Shown piece after piece: positions 26,722 to 36,292 of a stretch of 64,000 nt of DNA. The notes beneath the pieces were generated by a model. That model saw only the letters and a list, made by a program, of their open reading frames with translations, was not told the origin of the DNA and made no database searches. Position 1 is the stretch's first letter; every line of letters starts with the position of its first letter. Source of the stretch: Acidithiobacillus thiooxidans ATCC 19377 (lineage in GTDB: Bacteria > Pseudomonadota > Gammaproteobacteria > Acidithiobacillales > Acidithiobacillaceae); the NCBI RefSeq assembly GCF_009662475.1, contig NZ_CP045571.1:2416501-2480500 (forward strand). The letters are read 5' to 3'. The position numbers and the translations under genes were made by a program.

Positions 26722-28056
26722 ATGCCCATGCACGCCCATCGTTCTGCTTTGTCGTTGCTTGCCGCTGCGTTGCTGTTGAGCAGCAGTTCTGCCTGGGCAG
26801 AAAACCTGATTGACGCCTATCAGCAGGCCTACCATACCGATCCGGTACTGGCCCAGGCCCGCGCCGAACTGGCCGCGCAAATGCAGGACAAGCCCCTGGC
26901 GCGTTCAGCCTTGCTGCCCCATGTGGGGGTTGGTGCAGCGGTGGGCTTCAATACCGCCGACATTACCGGCTTTGGCAATATCGATATTAATCGCGCCTAT
27001 TTGTCCGACAGCTACAGCGTCAATATCACCCAATCCGTATTCAACGGCCAGGCCTGGACGGCGCTGAAACAGGCAGACTCGCGCATACAGGCCAGTGCTG
27101 CCGGCCTGACCTACACCGAACAGCAGCTCGCCCTGCAGGTCGCCAAGGCCTATTTCGGGGTGCTGGAAGCCCAGGCCCAGGAACGGGTGGCGCAAAAGCA
27201 GAAATCGCTGCTGGAAAGCATTTATCAGCAAACCGAAGCCACCCTGAAAATAGGCACGGGAGACATTATCGCCGTGCGTGAAGCCCAAGCCCGGGTTGAT
27301 GCCGCCGAAGCCGATCTCATCAAAGCCAGCAACGGGGTGGCGATCGCCGAGAAACAGTTACAGCGCCTGACCCATCATCCCATCGGCGTGCTGGAACCTT
27401 TAGGCCATTATCGGGCCCTGGGTCCGCAGCCTGATGATATGCAGAGCTGGGTGCACAGTGCTGTTCAGGATCAGCCGCTGATGCACCAGGCCCAGGCCCA
27501 GCTCCACACCGCCCAGCAGGAAGTCCAATACCATCAGCGCGCGCGCTGGCCGGTGGTCAACCTGCAGGGTGTAGCCCAGCATGCCCTCGGGAATCCCTTT
27601 CCGGGGCTGGTCATGAATCAGGCCGGCGTCAGCCTGAACTTGTCGGTCCCCCTGTATGAAGGCGGTAACATTTCCGCCTCCGTGCAAAAAGCCCAGGCGC
27701 AAACCGTAGCCAGTGTGGATCATGTTGCCAATGTGCGCGATGACGTCACCCTGAACACCCAAACTGCTTTTCTCAATCTGAAAAACAGTGTGGCGCAGCT
27801 CAAGGCCGCCAAAGAAACCGTGGACTCTGCCAAACTATCCCTGGAAGGAACGCGCAAGGGCTATGAAGTGGGCACCCGCTCCATCATCGACCTGCTGCAC
27901 ACCGCCACCGACTACGTGCGGGCCGAGCAGGACTACAACGTCGCTTTCTACAATCAGGTAATTGCCCGGGTGCAGCTCAAGGCCGCCTCCGGACAAATCA
28001 ATATGGCGGACCTGCAGGCTATCAATGCGCTGTTGATAAAAAGTGCCTCGTCCTGA
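26722..28056 (+). CDS. tolC: TolC-family outer membrane channel
   Basis: 444 residues from ATG 26722, chosen because the signal peptide then starts properly (HRSALSLLAAALLLSSSSAWA, cleavage before ENL). An upstream in-frame start at 26668 would overlap the palindromic operator. The mature protein begins NLIDAYQQAYHTDPVL like type I secretion TolC proteins and shows two outer-membrane-efflux repeats. It stands alone without a pump or adaptor gene, so it probably serves several exporters. Higher GC and codon use separate it from the efflux protein at 10671. Confidence 0.9.
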   Translation: MPMHAHRSALSLLAAALLLSSSSAWAENLIDAYQQAYHTDPVLAQARAELAAQMQDKPLARSALLPHVGVGAAVGFNTADITGFGNIDINRAYLSDSYSVNITQSVFNGQAWTALKQADSRIQASAAGLTYTEQQLALQVAKAYFGVLEAQAQERVAQKQKSLLESIYQQTEATLKIGTGDIIAVREAQARVDAAEADLIKASNGVAIAEKQLQRLTHHPIGVLEPLGHYRALGPQPDDMQSWVHSAVQDQPLMHQAQAQLHTAQQEVQYHQRARWPVVNLQGVAQHALGNPFPGLVMNQAGVSLNLSVPLYEGGNISASVQKAQAQTVASVDHVANVRDDVTLNTQTAFLNLKNSVAQLKAAKETVDSAKLSLEGTRKGYEVGTRSIIDLLHTATDYVRAEQDYNVAFYNQVIARVQLKAASGQINMADLQAINALLIKSASS

Positions 28057-28154
28057 AAACAGCTAAAACAATTTCATAAGCCCAAAAGGAATGTTAGAGC
28101 AAAAACCTCCCCGCCAAGGGCCGTTTCTGACTATAAAAAACTGTCGGATCCGGC

Positions 28155-29543
28155 TCAGGTATCCGCCAGCACGCCCATCACTGCCTGCTCGTCATACACT
28201 TTGCTGTCCACCTTGCAGTAGACCGCGCCTTCATCCTTGAATACCGCTACCTCAGCAATACCCGGAAGCGCCAGCAAACGGGTCTCCAGATTACTCTGAC
28301 GCTCGGCAGATTCCGTCAAGGTAAACACCCGCGTCGCCAGGTAACGGGGCCTTTGCATGGTCAGGGCAACCACCAGCCAGATGGCATAAATAATGGCTAC
28401 CGCCCAGAAAATATGGCTGTAATTACGCGCCCCCGGAATATACAGCAAACCACCCAGCAAGCCTCCACAAAAAGCACCCAGAAATTCGGACGTGGTGTAG
28501 ACACCGGTTGCCGTACCTTTGGCACCGGGATGACAGAATTTGGCGACCAACGAAGGCAGGCTGGCTTCAAGCACATTGAAGCCCATGAAAAACAGGAAAA
28601 GCGCTACGGCAATCAGCCAGATATTATGAGCTGACAGCGCCATCAAAATGACCGAAACCAGTAAGATCGCAATGGCGATGATGAATACTTCCTTGAGCTT
28701 CCGCTTGGCTTCACCCACGATAATCATCGGCAGCATGGCTACAAAAGAGAGCAGCATGACCGGCAAATATAGCATCCATTGATCATTCAGGCTGAGCAGG
28801 GGATGCCGGGGATCAATCAGCACCAGCGGCAGCACCACGAATATGGCCGTGAGTCCGGTATGCAGGGAAAAAATGCCAAAATCCAGACGCAACAAACTGG
28901 GATCGCGCAACACCTCGCCCAACATGGCCGGGCTCATTTCCGCATCGCGATGAAAGCGGGTGGGAACCGCCGGAATCACCAGGTAAAGAACGCCAATGGC
29001 GGCAAGGGACAAGACCGCAGTGAACCAGAATATGCCACTCACCCCAATCCAGCCTGCAAGCGGTGCAGAAAGAATCAGGGAAATACTGAAACTGATGCCA
29101 ATGGTAATGCCGATAATCGCCATAGCCTTGGTCCAGCGTTCTTCCCGGACCAGGTCGGCGGTCAGGGCAATAATGGCAGCCGCCACTGCGCCAGCCCCTT
29201 GCACAATACGGCCAATCAACAACCATTCAATACTGGTCGCCGTAGCAGCGATGGCGCTGCCAATGGCAAAAATCAGCAGCCCTATGGCAATGACCGGCTT
29301 GCGTCCCCATTTGTCAGAAAGTTTGCCGAAGGGAATCTGAAAAAAGGCCTGGGTCAGTCCATAGGCTCCCAGAGCAATACCTATTAACACCGGATGGTTC
29401 ATGGCACCTCGTAAACCATGGGCATAAACAGAAAACACCGGGAGAACCAGAAAGAGTCCCAACAATCGCAGGCCAAATATTCCGGCCAGGGAAAATACGG
29501 CGCGGCGTTCCTTTTGATTGAGTGCGGCTTCAGGGTTTTTCAT
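28155..29543 (-). CDS. YajR-like MFS transporter with C-terminal soluble domain
   Basis: 462 residues: 12 membrane helices with MFS motif A (GKLSDKWGRKP, near residue 73), then a cytoplasmic C-terminal domain of about 70 residues (SNLETRLLALPGIAEVAVFKDEGAVYCKVD) resembling the ferredoxin-like YAM domain of E. coli YajR. The substrate is unknown for this family; proton-coupled export is usual. It runs in the same direction as the ClC genes just upstream. Confidence 0.8.
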   Translation of the reverse strand: MKNPEAALNQKERRAVFSLAGIFGLRLLGLFLVLPVFSVYAHGLRGAMNHPVLIGIALGAYGLTQAFFQIPFGKLSDKWGRKPVIAIGLLIFAIGSAIAATATSIEWLLIGRIVQGAGAVAAAIIALTADLVREERWTKAMAIIGITIGISFSISLILSAPLAGWIGVSGIFWFTAVLSLAAIGVLYLVIPAVPTRFHRDAEMSPAMLGEVLRDPSLLRLDFGIFSLHTGLTAIFVVLPLVLIDPRHPLLSLNDQWMLYLPVMLLSFVAMLPMIIVGEAKRKLKEVFIIAIAILLVSVILMALSAHNIWLIAVALFLFFMGFNVLEASLPSLVAKFCHPGAKGTATGVYTTSEFLGAFCGGLLGGLLYIPGARNYSHIFWAVAIIYAIWLVVALTMQRPRYLATRVFTLTESAERQSNLETRLLALPGIAEVAVFKDEGAVYCKVDSKVYDEQAVMGVLADT

Positions 29544-29560
29544 GTACGGCTCCTTGCTGG

Positions 29561-30976
29561 CTATTTATCGGACGATTTATCCGGGTGGATTTTTTCCTGG
29601 ACAACATAATGATTTTCCAGAATATCCAGACCCTTTTTGAAGAGCGGGTAGGTATAAATACTTTGCTCCAGAAACACCCGGCGCAATGCAAAAGCCGTCA
29701 GTGAGGTGACCATGGCCGGGAGCAGAATATGATAATTATTCGTCAATTCCACCACCATGACCGGCGCACTGATCAGGGCTCCGGTACTTGCCCCAACCAT
29801 CCCCGCCATTCCGCACATGGCAAATAGTGGAATACTGCCATGCCAACCCAGCAAGCCCTCTGCCAGATAACCAACGCCTGCACCCATGGCCGCCCCCATA
29901 AACAGGGAAGGCGAAAAAATCCCGCCAGAACCGCCCGTACCAATGGTCAGGCTGGTGGCAACGCCCTTCAGAATCAACAGTAAAATCAGAAAGCCGAGCA
30001 GGTGTAAGTGACCGGTCAAAATTTCCGAAATAGCAAAATAACTGCCACCAATCAGGTAATAATGGCCGGTAAACCAGAACATTCCATACAGGAGCAACCC
30101 CACCAGTAACATGGCGCTCATGTGTCGCAAATAAGGATTGGGCAAGTAGTGTTTGCTGGTCTGCCCTGTCCAGGTCAGCAACTGTATGAACAAAAAGCTC
30201 ATCAAACCTGCCACAATGCCCAGCAGCGCAAAAGCCGGAAGCATCAGGCTCCCGGAAAGTGTCGGTGTGGGCACATAGGCGAGAATATGAAAATTGCCCA
30301 GACCGGTTTCCGTGATCCAGGTCGCGGAAACCGTTGCTACCAGCGTGGATAACACCGTCCAGGGGCGCCAGTCGGGCACAATGACTTCCATGGCAAAAAA
30401 CCAGCCACCCAGAGGGGCATTAAAAACCGCTGCGATGCCCGCACCGACTCCGCAACCCACCAGATGAATACGGCGACTGTCGGACATGGGCAGCACATGG
30501 CCCATTAATGCGCCCATTGCCGCACCAAACTGCATGGCGGGTCCCTCGCGCCCCGCAGAACCTCCCGAACCCAGAGTCAGCGCCGTCGCCAGTGGCCGTA
30601 AAACGGCAATAATGGGGCGTATGCGTCCGCCATCCGTGTGCACCGACTCCATCACCTGACTGACGCCTGCACCTTCAACTTCCGTGGTGACCCGTTGCAC
30701 CAGAATGGTGACCAGAAAGGCACCCAATACCGGCACCAGAATCACCCACGGTCCCCAACGTGCTGGTGTGGATGGCAAATGCTCGTTGTAATAAAAACTC
30801 CAGCTTCCCTGAAAAAACAGGTTGTGGAGCAGCGCTACCAGATAATGGAAAAGCAAAGCACCACCACCGGCTAACAAGCCCACAAGGGCACCAAGAAGGA
30901 TCAAGCCGGGCCCTTCACCCACCGGGGAAAGCCGATCATGGAGAGTGCGGCACAGGCTTGTCCATGCCTGTTTCAT
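29561..30976 (-). CDS. ClC-family chloride channel protein (no CBS domains)
   Basis: About 471 residues from ATG 30976, which avoids overlap with the upstream gene; the frame is open to 31042. Anion-path motifs are GREGP (gating Glu kept) and GGSGGIFSPSLFMGA. The external selectivity segment reads GAGVS in place of GSGIP. The position of the internal proton-transfer Glu (E203 of E. coli ClC) is Val (FFAMEV). That favours passive channel behaviour over H+/Cl- exchange. It lies 16 bases below a second ClC gene. Confidence 0.85.
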   Translation of the reverse strand: MKQAWTSLCRTLHDRLSPVGEGPGLILLGALVGLLAGGGALLFHYLVALLHNLFFQGSWSFYYNEHLPSTPARWGPWVILVPVLGAFLVTILVQRVTTEVEGAGVSQVMESVHTDGGRIRPIIAVLRPLATALTLGSGGSAGREGPAMQFGAAMGALMGHVLPMSDSRRIHLVGCGVGAGIAAVFNAPLGGWFFAMEVIVPDWRPWTVLSTLVATVSATWITETGLGNFHILAYVPTPTLSGSLMLPAFALLGIVAGLMSFLFIQLLTWTGQTSKHYLPNPYLRHMSAMLLVGLLLYGMFWFTGHYYLIGGSYFAISEILTGHLHLLGFLILLLILKGVATSLTIGTGGSGGIFSPSLFMGAAMGAGVGYLAEGLLGWHGSIPLFAMCGMAGMVGASTGALISAPVMVVELTNNYHILLPAMVTSLTAFALRRVFLEQSIYTYPLFKKGLDILENHYVVQEKIHPDKSSDK

Positions 30977-30992
30977 CGTACGGTATCCCGAC

Positions 30993-32849
30993 TCATTGCG
31001 GACCGCGCTCCGGTCGCAGCAGGACCTGAGGCAGAGAGGCATAACTGAGAATATCTTCCACGGTCACCACAGCCACCACATCCTCATGATGTTCGGGGGG
31101 ATCCTTTTTGCAGAGCAGCGCCGTCTCGCAGGCACAGGCGCGCAGACGGGCAACCAGATCATAAAGCTGACTGTCATCACGCACCGCTACCCAGTCGGTA
31201 CTGGCCAGATCACTCAAGGGCACATGGCGGATTTCCCGACGCAGAATTTCTGCCACCCGATGCGCAGGAATGACCGCCAAAGGCATGGTCCCTTCAATAA
31301 TCAGCACATGAGGTAGCTCACGACGATGCAGGAGTATTTTTTGCAAATCCTCCAATGTCCGGTCTCCGCGCAGGCGCACCATGGGCGTTTCGATGAGTTG
31401 CGCCGCAGGACGCATCAGGTAAAGATTGCTGTGCCGGGCTTCAGGAATAAAATGTCCCCGCCGGATCAGCTTGCGCGTGTAGATGCTCTCGCGGGTAAAC
31501 AGTCTGCGCACACCAAAAGCCAAGCCCGATACCACGATCAACGGGATAATGATGTGGTAGTCATTGGTCATCTCAAAAATCATGACGGCGCCAGTGACGG
31601 CGGCCCCGGTAGATGCCCCGACCATCCCTGCCATACCCAGTGCTGCTCCCACCGCCATACCCATCTGATAGTCCGGAATCCAGTGACTTACCAGGGCAGC
31701 GAAAGCGCCCCCCAGCACGGCTCCCAAGAACAGGGAAGGAGAAAAAACCCCGCCGGATCCTCCCGAACCCAAGGTGACCGCAAAGGAAAACACCTTCAAT
31801 ACCAACAACAGCAGCAGAAAGCCGGGATTCAGCAGGGTACTTTCCAGAACATTCTGGACCGTGGCATAACCCACGCCCTCCACATAATAATGTCCGGTGC
31901 AGCGTTGGACCAAATACATGGTCAGACCCACCGCAGCCATTCCCAAAATTGTGCGCAGATAGGCATTTTTTAACCATTTTTCCAGAAAGTCTTCAGTCCA
32001 GTAAAGGGTATTGGTGAACAGCAAACCTACGCCCCCTACCAGCAATCCAAAAACCACATACGCTACATAATCGGCAACCGTTTCATGGGCTGTACTGGCA
32101 ATAATGCTGGCAGGAATCACAAAAGAAGGATGATTTCCCAGAAACAGGCGGGACACAAAGGTGGCCGTTCCAGTGGCAATCATGACCGGCACCAGAGTGC
32201 GGGCACTGACTTCCACCAGCATCAATTCCACCGCAAACAGAATGCCGCCAACCGGCGTATTGAAAGTGGCCGCAATTCCGGCACCGGCACCGGCAGCAAT
32301 CAAGCCCAGACGCTGCCACTCATGCAAGCGCAACCATTGCGACAGACTGGACCCAAAGGCTGCGCCCATCTGGATAATGGGCCCTTCCCGGCCCACTGAG
32401 CCACCACTCCCAATGGTAATGGCCGAAGCCAGCGCCTTGATCAATACCACGGCAGGGCGAATCACCCCGCGCTTGTAGTAAATGGCATCCATCACCTCGG
32501 GCACGCCATGACCTTTGGCCTCGGGCGCAAAGTTGCGCACCAGCCAGACCACAATCAGACCACCGATAACGGGGGCCAAAATGATTCCGGCACCCCAGAT
32601 ACTGGCATCCGAATGTTTCAGCGCATTAAAAGAAAAGGACCACTGACCAAAGAAAAACAGGTTATGCATCAGGCCGATGAGACGCCGAAACGCCACCGCT
32701 CCCAACCCGGCGATGATGCCAACAAAAAAGGCCAACAACAGGTGAAATAAAGGGTTATGGCGCAGCTTGCCCTGCCATCCGCCTACTTCTCTTTCGATTA
32801 CATGGGTCAATACTTCAGGTGCAATTGGGATATTTTCCGGCATTACCAA
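30993..32849 (-). CDS. ClC-family chloride channel with C-terminal CBS pair
   Basis: 618 residues: a ClC core (GREGPIIQ with the gating Glu, GGSGGVFSPSLFLGA) followed by about 150 residues of two CBS domains (from about 465), which in this family sense nucleotides. The selectivity segment is GHGVP and the proton-Glu position is Leu (LFAVEL), again channel-like. Tandem ClC genes next to a divergent LysR regulator suggest a role in charge balance or acid tolerance, which is inference from context. Confidence 0.87.
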   Translation of the reverse strand: MVMPENIPIAPEVLTHVIEREVGGWQGKLRHNPLFHLLLAFFVGIIAGLGAVAFRRLIGLMHNLFFFGQWSFSFNALKHSDASIWGAGIILAPVIGGLIVVWLVRNFAPEAKGHGVPEVMDAIYYKRGVIRPAVVLIKALASAITIGSGGSVGREGPIIQMGAAFGSSLSQWLRLHEWQRLGLIAAGAGAGIAATFNTPVGGILFAVELMLVEVSARTLVPVMIATGTATFVSRLFLGNHPSFVIPASIIASTAHETVADYVAYVVFGLLVGGVGLLFTNTLYWTEDFLEKWLKNAYLRTILGMAAVGLTMYLVQRCTGHYYVEGVGYATVQNVLESTLLNPGFLLLLLVLKVFSFAVTLGSGGSGGVFSPSLFLGAVLGGAFAALVSHWIPDYQMGMAVGAALGMAGMVGASTGAAVTGAVMIFEMTNDYHIIIPLIVVSGLAFGVRRLFTRESIYTRKLIRRGHFIPEARHSNLYLMRPAAQLIETPMVRLRGDRTLEDLQKILLHRRELPHVLIIEGTMPLAVIPAHRVAEILRREIRHVPLSDLASTDWVAVRDDSQLYDLVARLRACACETALLCKKDPPEHHEDVVAVVTVEDILSYASLPQVLLRPERGPQ

Positions 32850-32935
32850 CTCTTGGAAATGATTTTATTTTGACGGTACGCTATCCTTGAAATTCAAACA
32901 AATCGATTTAGTTGAATATTGATTCGGATTAATTG

Positions 32936-33853
32936 ATGAATATTAGCGCAGAACAATGGCTGACCCTCTTACTGCTCGCCGAAACCGGCAGCGTCAGTGA
33001 AGTCGCCTCCCGCCTGCATCGCGGACAACCCGCGATCTCTGAACGCCTGCATAAAATCTCGGAAGAAGTCGGCGAGCCCCTCTATATCCGGGAGGGAGGC
33101 AGCATTCGCCTGACAGATGCAGGTCAAGCTCTGTTGCCCGACATCCGCCAGCTCCGTGACAAAATCAGCGACATAGAACGTCAGGTCATCCGCCGCCAAT
33201 CCCTGCAAAGTGGCGATTTGCGCATTGCCTCGACCAGCCTGATCGCCAACCACATCCTCCCGGCCTACCTGCAAAAATTTCAGAGCAATCATCCAGATAT
33301 CAATCTGCATATCAAAAGTGGCGTGACCTACTGGCAGGATATTCAGCTTTCCGAAATTGACATTCTTTTTTTTGAGGGGGATATGGATATTCCCAACCTC
33401 CCCGCCTACTACGAAAAACTGCCCTGGTGTGCGGATGAAATCATCGCCATCGTGCCCCATGACCATCCCCTCGCCATTCACGCGGAAGTTCCCATTCAGG
33501 ATTTTCAGGTTTATCCGATCATCTGGCGGGAACCTTCCTCGGGTGTGCGCAAAATCATGGAAGGCGTTTTTAACGCCAGAGATATTCAGCCACAACGCTT
33601 CGTGGAAGTAGCTGATGTGGAATCGGTGGGCGCCATGGTTCAAGCCGGACTCGGAGTAGGCTTCATCACCCGAACGGTTTTTGAAAAACGCCTGGATTGG
33701 GGACTTCATGGTATCCGCATAGCCGCCCCCAGCCCGGTCTGGAGAAGCTATATTGCCGTCCCCAAAAGTCTGCAAAGATCCCGCGTACTTTCCACCTTCA
33801 TGGATATTCTCGGCATCGACAAGAACGCCCATAGCCGAACCCTACACGACTGA
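32936..33853 (+). CDS. LysR-family transcriptional regulator
   Basis: 305 residues from ATG 32936. The N-terminal helix-turn-helix (SVSEVASRLHRGQPAISERLHKISEEVG, residues 18-45) is followed by the usual two-lobe effector-binding domain (LRIASTSLIANHILPAYLQKF, then AMVQAGLGVGFIT). It is divergent from the ClC genes, with 86 bp between the starts, the classical LysR arrangement for controlling the neighbouring operon. The effector is unknown. It is not obviously CbbR. Confidence 0.87.
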   Translation: MNISAEQWLTLLLLAETGSVSEVASRLHRGQPAISERLHKISEEVGEPLYIREGGSIRLTDAGQALLPDIRQLRDKISDIERQVIRRQSLQSGDLRIASTSLIANHILPAYLQKFQSNHPDINLHIKSGVTYWQDIQLSEIDILFFEGDMDIPNLPAYYEKLPWCADEIIAIVPHDHPLAIHAEVPIQDFQVYPIIWREPSSGVRKIMEGVFNARDIQPQRFVEVADVESVGAMVQAGLGVGFITRTVFEKRLDWGLHGIRIAAPSPVWRSYIAVPKSLQRSRVLSTFMDILGIDKNAHSRTLHD

Positions 33854-33902
33854 TATACTCTGCTTATTCGCGGCTTGATCCACACGGAGCATACGTCAAT
33901 TC

Positions 33903-34943
33903 ATGCAACGCTTTTTTTTCCTGGCCATTTTGATTTTGCTGGGGTGGTTGACGATTCGTCTGTCTCCCGTTCTTACCCCCTTTTTACTGGCAGCCATTTT
34001 GGCCTATCTGGGTAACCCTCTGGTGACTTATCTCCAGCGTCATCGCATTGGCCGCAGTTGGGGCACCACGTTGGTGTTTGTGATTGTCCTGCTGATTTTT
34101 GCGGGTAGCATCATGGCCCTGTTACCGGTCATCAAGCATCAATCCCTGCTTTTTGTGGAGTATCTGCAAAAATATGGAGGATTACTGCAAAGCCGTTTGA
34201 TCCCGCAAATTGCCGCAGCAACGGGTATTCAACTGGATAGCGGCGCTGTTTCCCACTATGCCACCAGTAATGCCCAGAAACTGGCCACATGGCTGGGACA
34301 TGGCGTACAAGTTGCGTTGAGCTCCGGGTCAGGGCTATTGACCAGCGCATTAAGCATCATTCTGGTGCCGGTTCTGGGTTTTTATTTATTACGGGACTGG
34401 CCGCGTTTGCTGGTCCGGATTGATCAGTGGATTCCGCAAAAGCATGCACCCTTAATACGTCTTTTGAGCCGGGATGCCGACACCATGCTGATGGCCTTTC
34501 TGCGTGGCCAACTGCTGGTCATGCTCGCCCTGGGTTGCAGCTACGCCATTGGTCTCAGCATCATCGGCCTTAAAACCGCCATTCTCATTGGTCTGATAGC
34601 CGGCATCCTGAGTTTTGTCCCTTATCTGGGTGTCATCAGCGGCGTCCTCATGGCCAGTCTCGCCATGTATGTGCAAACCGGTTCGCTGCTTTCGGTTGCC
34701 TGGGTATTATTGGTATTTTTCATCGGACAGATTCTGGAAAGCATGGTATTTACCCCATATCTGGTAGGAGACCGCATCGGCCTGCATCCTGTGGCCGTGA
34801 TATTTGCCGTGATGGCCGGGGGAGAGTTGTTCGGTTTTATCGGCCTCTTGCTCGCCCTCCCCGTCACTGCCGTATTAGTGGCATTATTACGGCATTTTCA
34901 AAGCTGGTATTTGCAAAGCCCTTACTATCTGGGCAAGGAATAA
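33903..34943 (+). CDS. AI-2E family (PerM-like) transporter
   Basis: 346 residues with about seven helices and the family pattern: an N-terminal helix pair (LILLGWLTIRLSPVLTPFLLAAILAYL), a soluble loop, and the late segment GILSFVPYLGVISGVLMA followed by GQILESMVFTPYLVGDRIGLHP. Family members export small molecules or ions; the substrate here is unknown. The gene is followed after five bases by the protoporphyrinogen oxidase gene and is likely co-transcribed. Confidence 0.87.
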   Translation: MQRFFFLAILILLGWLTIRLSPVLTPFLLAAILAYLGNPLVTYLQRHRIGRSWGTTLVFVIVLLIFAGSIMALLPVIKHQSLLFVEYLQKYGGLLQSRLIPQIAAATGIQLDSGAVSHYATSNAQKLATWLGHGVQVALSSGSGLLTSALSIILVPVLGFYLLRDWPRLLVRIDQWIPQKHAPLIRLLSRDADTMLMAFLRGQLLVMLALGCSYAIGLSIIGLKTAILIGLIAGILSFVPYLGVISGVLMASLAMYVQTGSLLSVAWVLLVFFIGQILESMVFTPYLVGDRIGLHPVAVIFAVMAGGELFGFIGLLLALPVTAVLVALLRHFQSWYLQSPYYLGKE

Positions 34944-34948
34944 ATCTC

Positions 34949-36271
34949 TTGGATAAAATCATCATTATTGGTGGCGGCCTTTCCGGTCTCGCCAGTGCCT
35001 ATTTTTTGCAGCAACAGGGCGTGCAGTCCCGCCTGCTGGAAGCAGCCCCCCAAGTCGGGGGGAATCTTCTGAGCATCAAAGAAAATGGTTTTCTGCGGGA
35101 TGCCGGACCCAATTCGCTGATGCTCAAAGGTCAGGTGGTTCCGGCACTGATGGATTCACTCCAACTGCAACAGGAAATCGTCGAAGCCAACCCTCTGGCC
35201 AAAAGGCGCTACATACTCAATCGCAAACGCCAACTGGTCCCACTCGGACCGGGAGTACTATCCAGCGGAAAGTTACTCTCTCTGCAGGGTCGCCTGCGCC
35301 TCCTCAGCGAAGCTTTTCGCGGGCGCGGCAAGTCCTCAGCGGAAGAAAGCATCGCCGGATTTGTACGCCGCCGCCTGGGTCCTGAAGTACTTACCTGGCT
35401 GGTTGATCCTTTTGTTTCGGGAGTATTTGCCGGGGATCCGGAACGACTGGCAGTTGCCGCCACTTTTCCGCGCCTGGTCAAAATGGAACAGGAACATGGT
35501 TCGCTATTCAGGGCCGCACTTGCTGGCCGTAAGAACCCCACCAAGCCACGTCTGGTTTCTTTCCACAATGGCCTGCAGGCCTTGCCCCTGCGCATGGCGG
35601 AACGGCTGGAGGGACTCCTGCAGTGCAACACGCCGGTAGATCTACTGCAACAACACGAGGACGGAACCTGGGAAGTATTCAGTCAACAGCAAAGCTGGCG
35701 GAGTGAAAAAATCATTCTGTCCCTGCCTGCCCATAAAGCAGCGGCCCTGCTGGCAACGCTGCAGCCAACCCTGGCGGCAGAACTGAAAGCCATCAGCTAT
35801 CCAGCAGTCACTACGCTTTCTCTGGGATTCCCGCGCAGCAGCGTTGCGCATCCCCTGGATGGTTTCGGCATGCTGATTCCCCGTACAATGGGTCTGGAAA
35901 CCCTGGGCGTCCTGTTCTCCTCCACGCTGTTTCCAGATCGCGCAGCTCCAGAGCAGGTTCTGATGACGGCATTCATTGGCGGCAGCCAGAATCCTTTGCG
36001 GGGTCGCAGTGACAGCGACCTTCTCCAGACCGTTTTACACGAAATCCGACCCATTTTGGGCATAGCAGGAGAACCCAGCTTCAGTCGCTGTCAAAACTGG
36101 CCGGAAGCCATCCCCCAATATGAACTGGGCCACCTGGCTCGCCTGGAACGCATCGCCAAAATAACCCGGCAGATTCCTGGATTGTATTTCCGCGCCAACT
36201 GGAGTGACGGTGTCGCCCTGGGTGATTGTATGGAAGCCGCCCAACAACTCAGCCAGAAGCTCGCACACTAG
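34949..36271 (+). CDS. hemG: protoporphyrinogen oxidase (FAD-dependent)
   Basis: 440 residues. The N-terminal FAD dinucleotide-binding motif is GGGLSGLASAYFLQ, followed by LEAAPQVGGNL. The late GDCMEAAQQLSQ closes the FAD site. It oxidises protoporphyrinogen IX to protoporphyrin IX in heme synthesis, probably at the inner membrane face. The TTG start at 34949 is chosen because AAGGA lies about ten bases upstream and the Rossmann motif begins at once; no ATG is available earlier in frame. Also called hemY or pgoX type. Confidence 0.88.
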   Translation: MDKIIIIGGGLSGLASAYFLQQQGVQSRLLEAAPQVGGNLLSIKENGFLRDAGPNSLMLKGQVVPALMDSLQLQQEIVEANPLAKRRYILNRKRQLVPLGPGVLSSGKLLSLQGRLRLLSEAFRGRGKSSAEESIAGFVRRRLGPEVLTWLVDPFVSGVFAGDPERLAVAATFPRLVKMEQEHGSLFRAALAGRKNPTKPRLVSFHNGLQALPLRMAERLEGLLQCNTPVDLLQQHEDGTWEVFSQQQSWRSEKIILSLPAHKAAALLATLQPTLAAELKAISYPAVTTLSLGFPRSSVAHPLDGFGMLIPRTMGLETLGVLFSSTLFPDRAAPEQVLMTAFIGGSQNPLRGRSDSDLLQTVLHEIRPILGIAGEPSFSRCQNWPEAIPQYELGHLARLERIAKITRQIPGLYFRANWSDGVALGDCMEAAQQLSQKLAH

Positions 36272-36292
36272 AGTTCCTTAGGCTACCGTGCG

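Noticed and set aside
32969-33832. 287-codon frame antisense to the LysR regulator
   Set aside because: The LysR helix-turn-helix and effector domain read clearly on the other strand.
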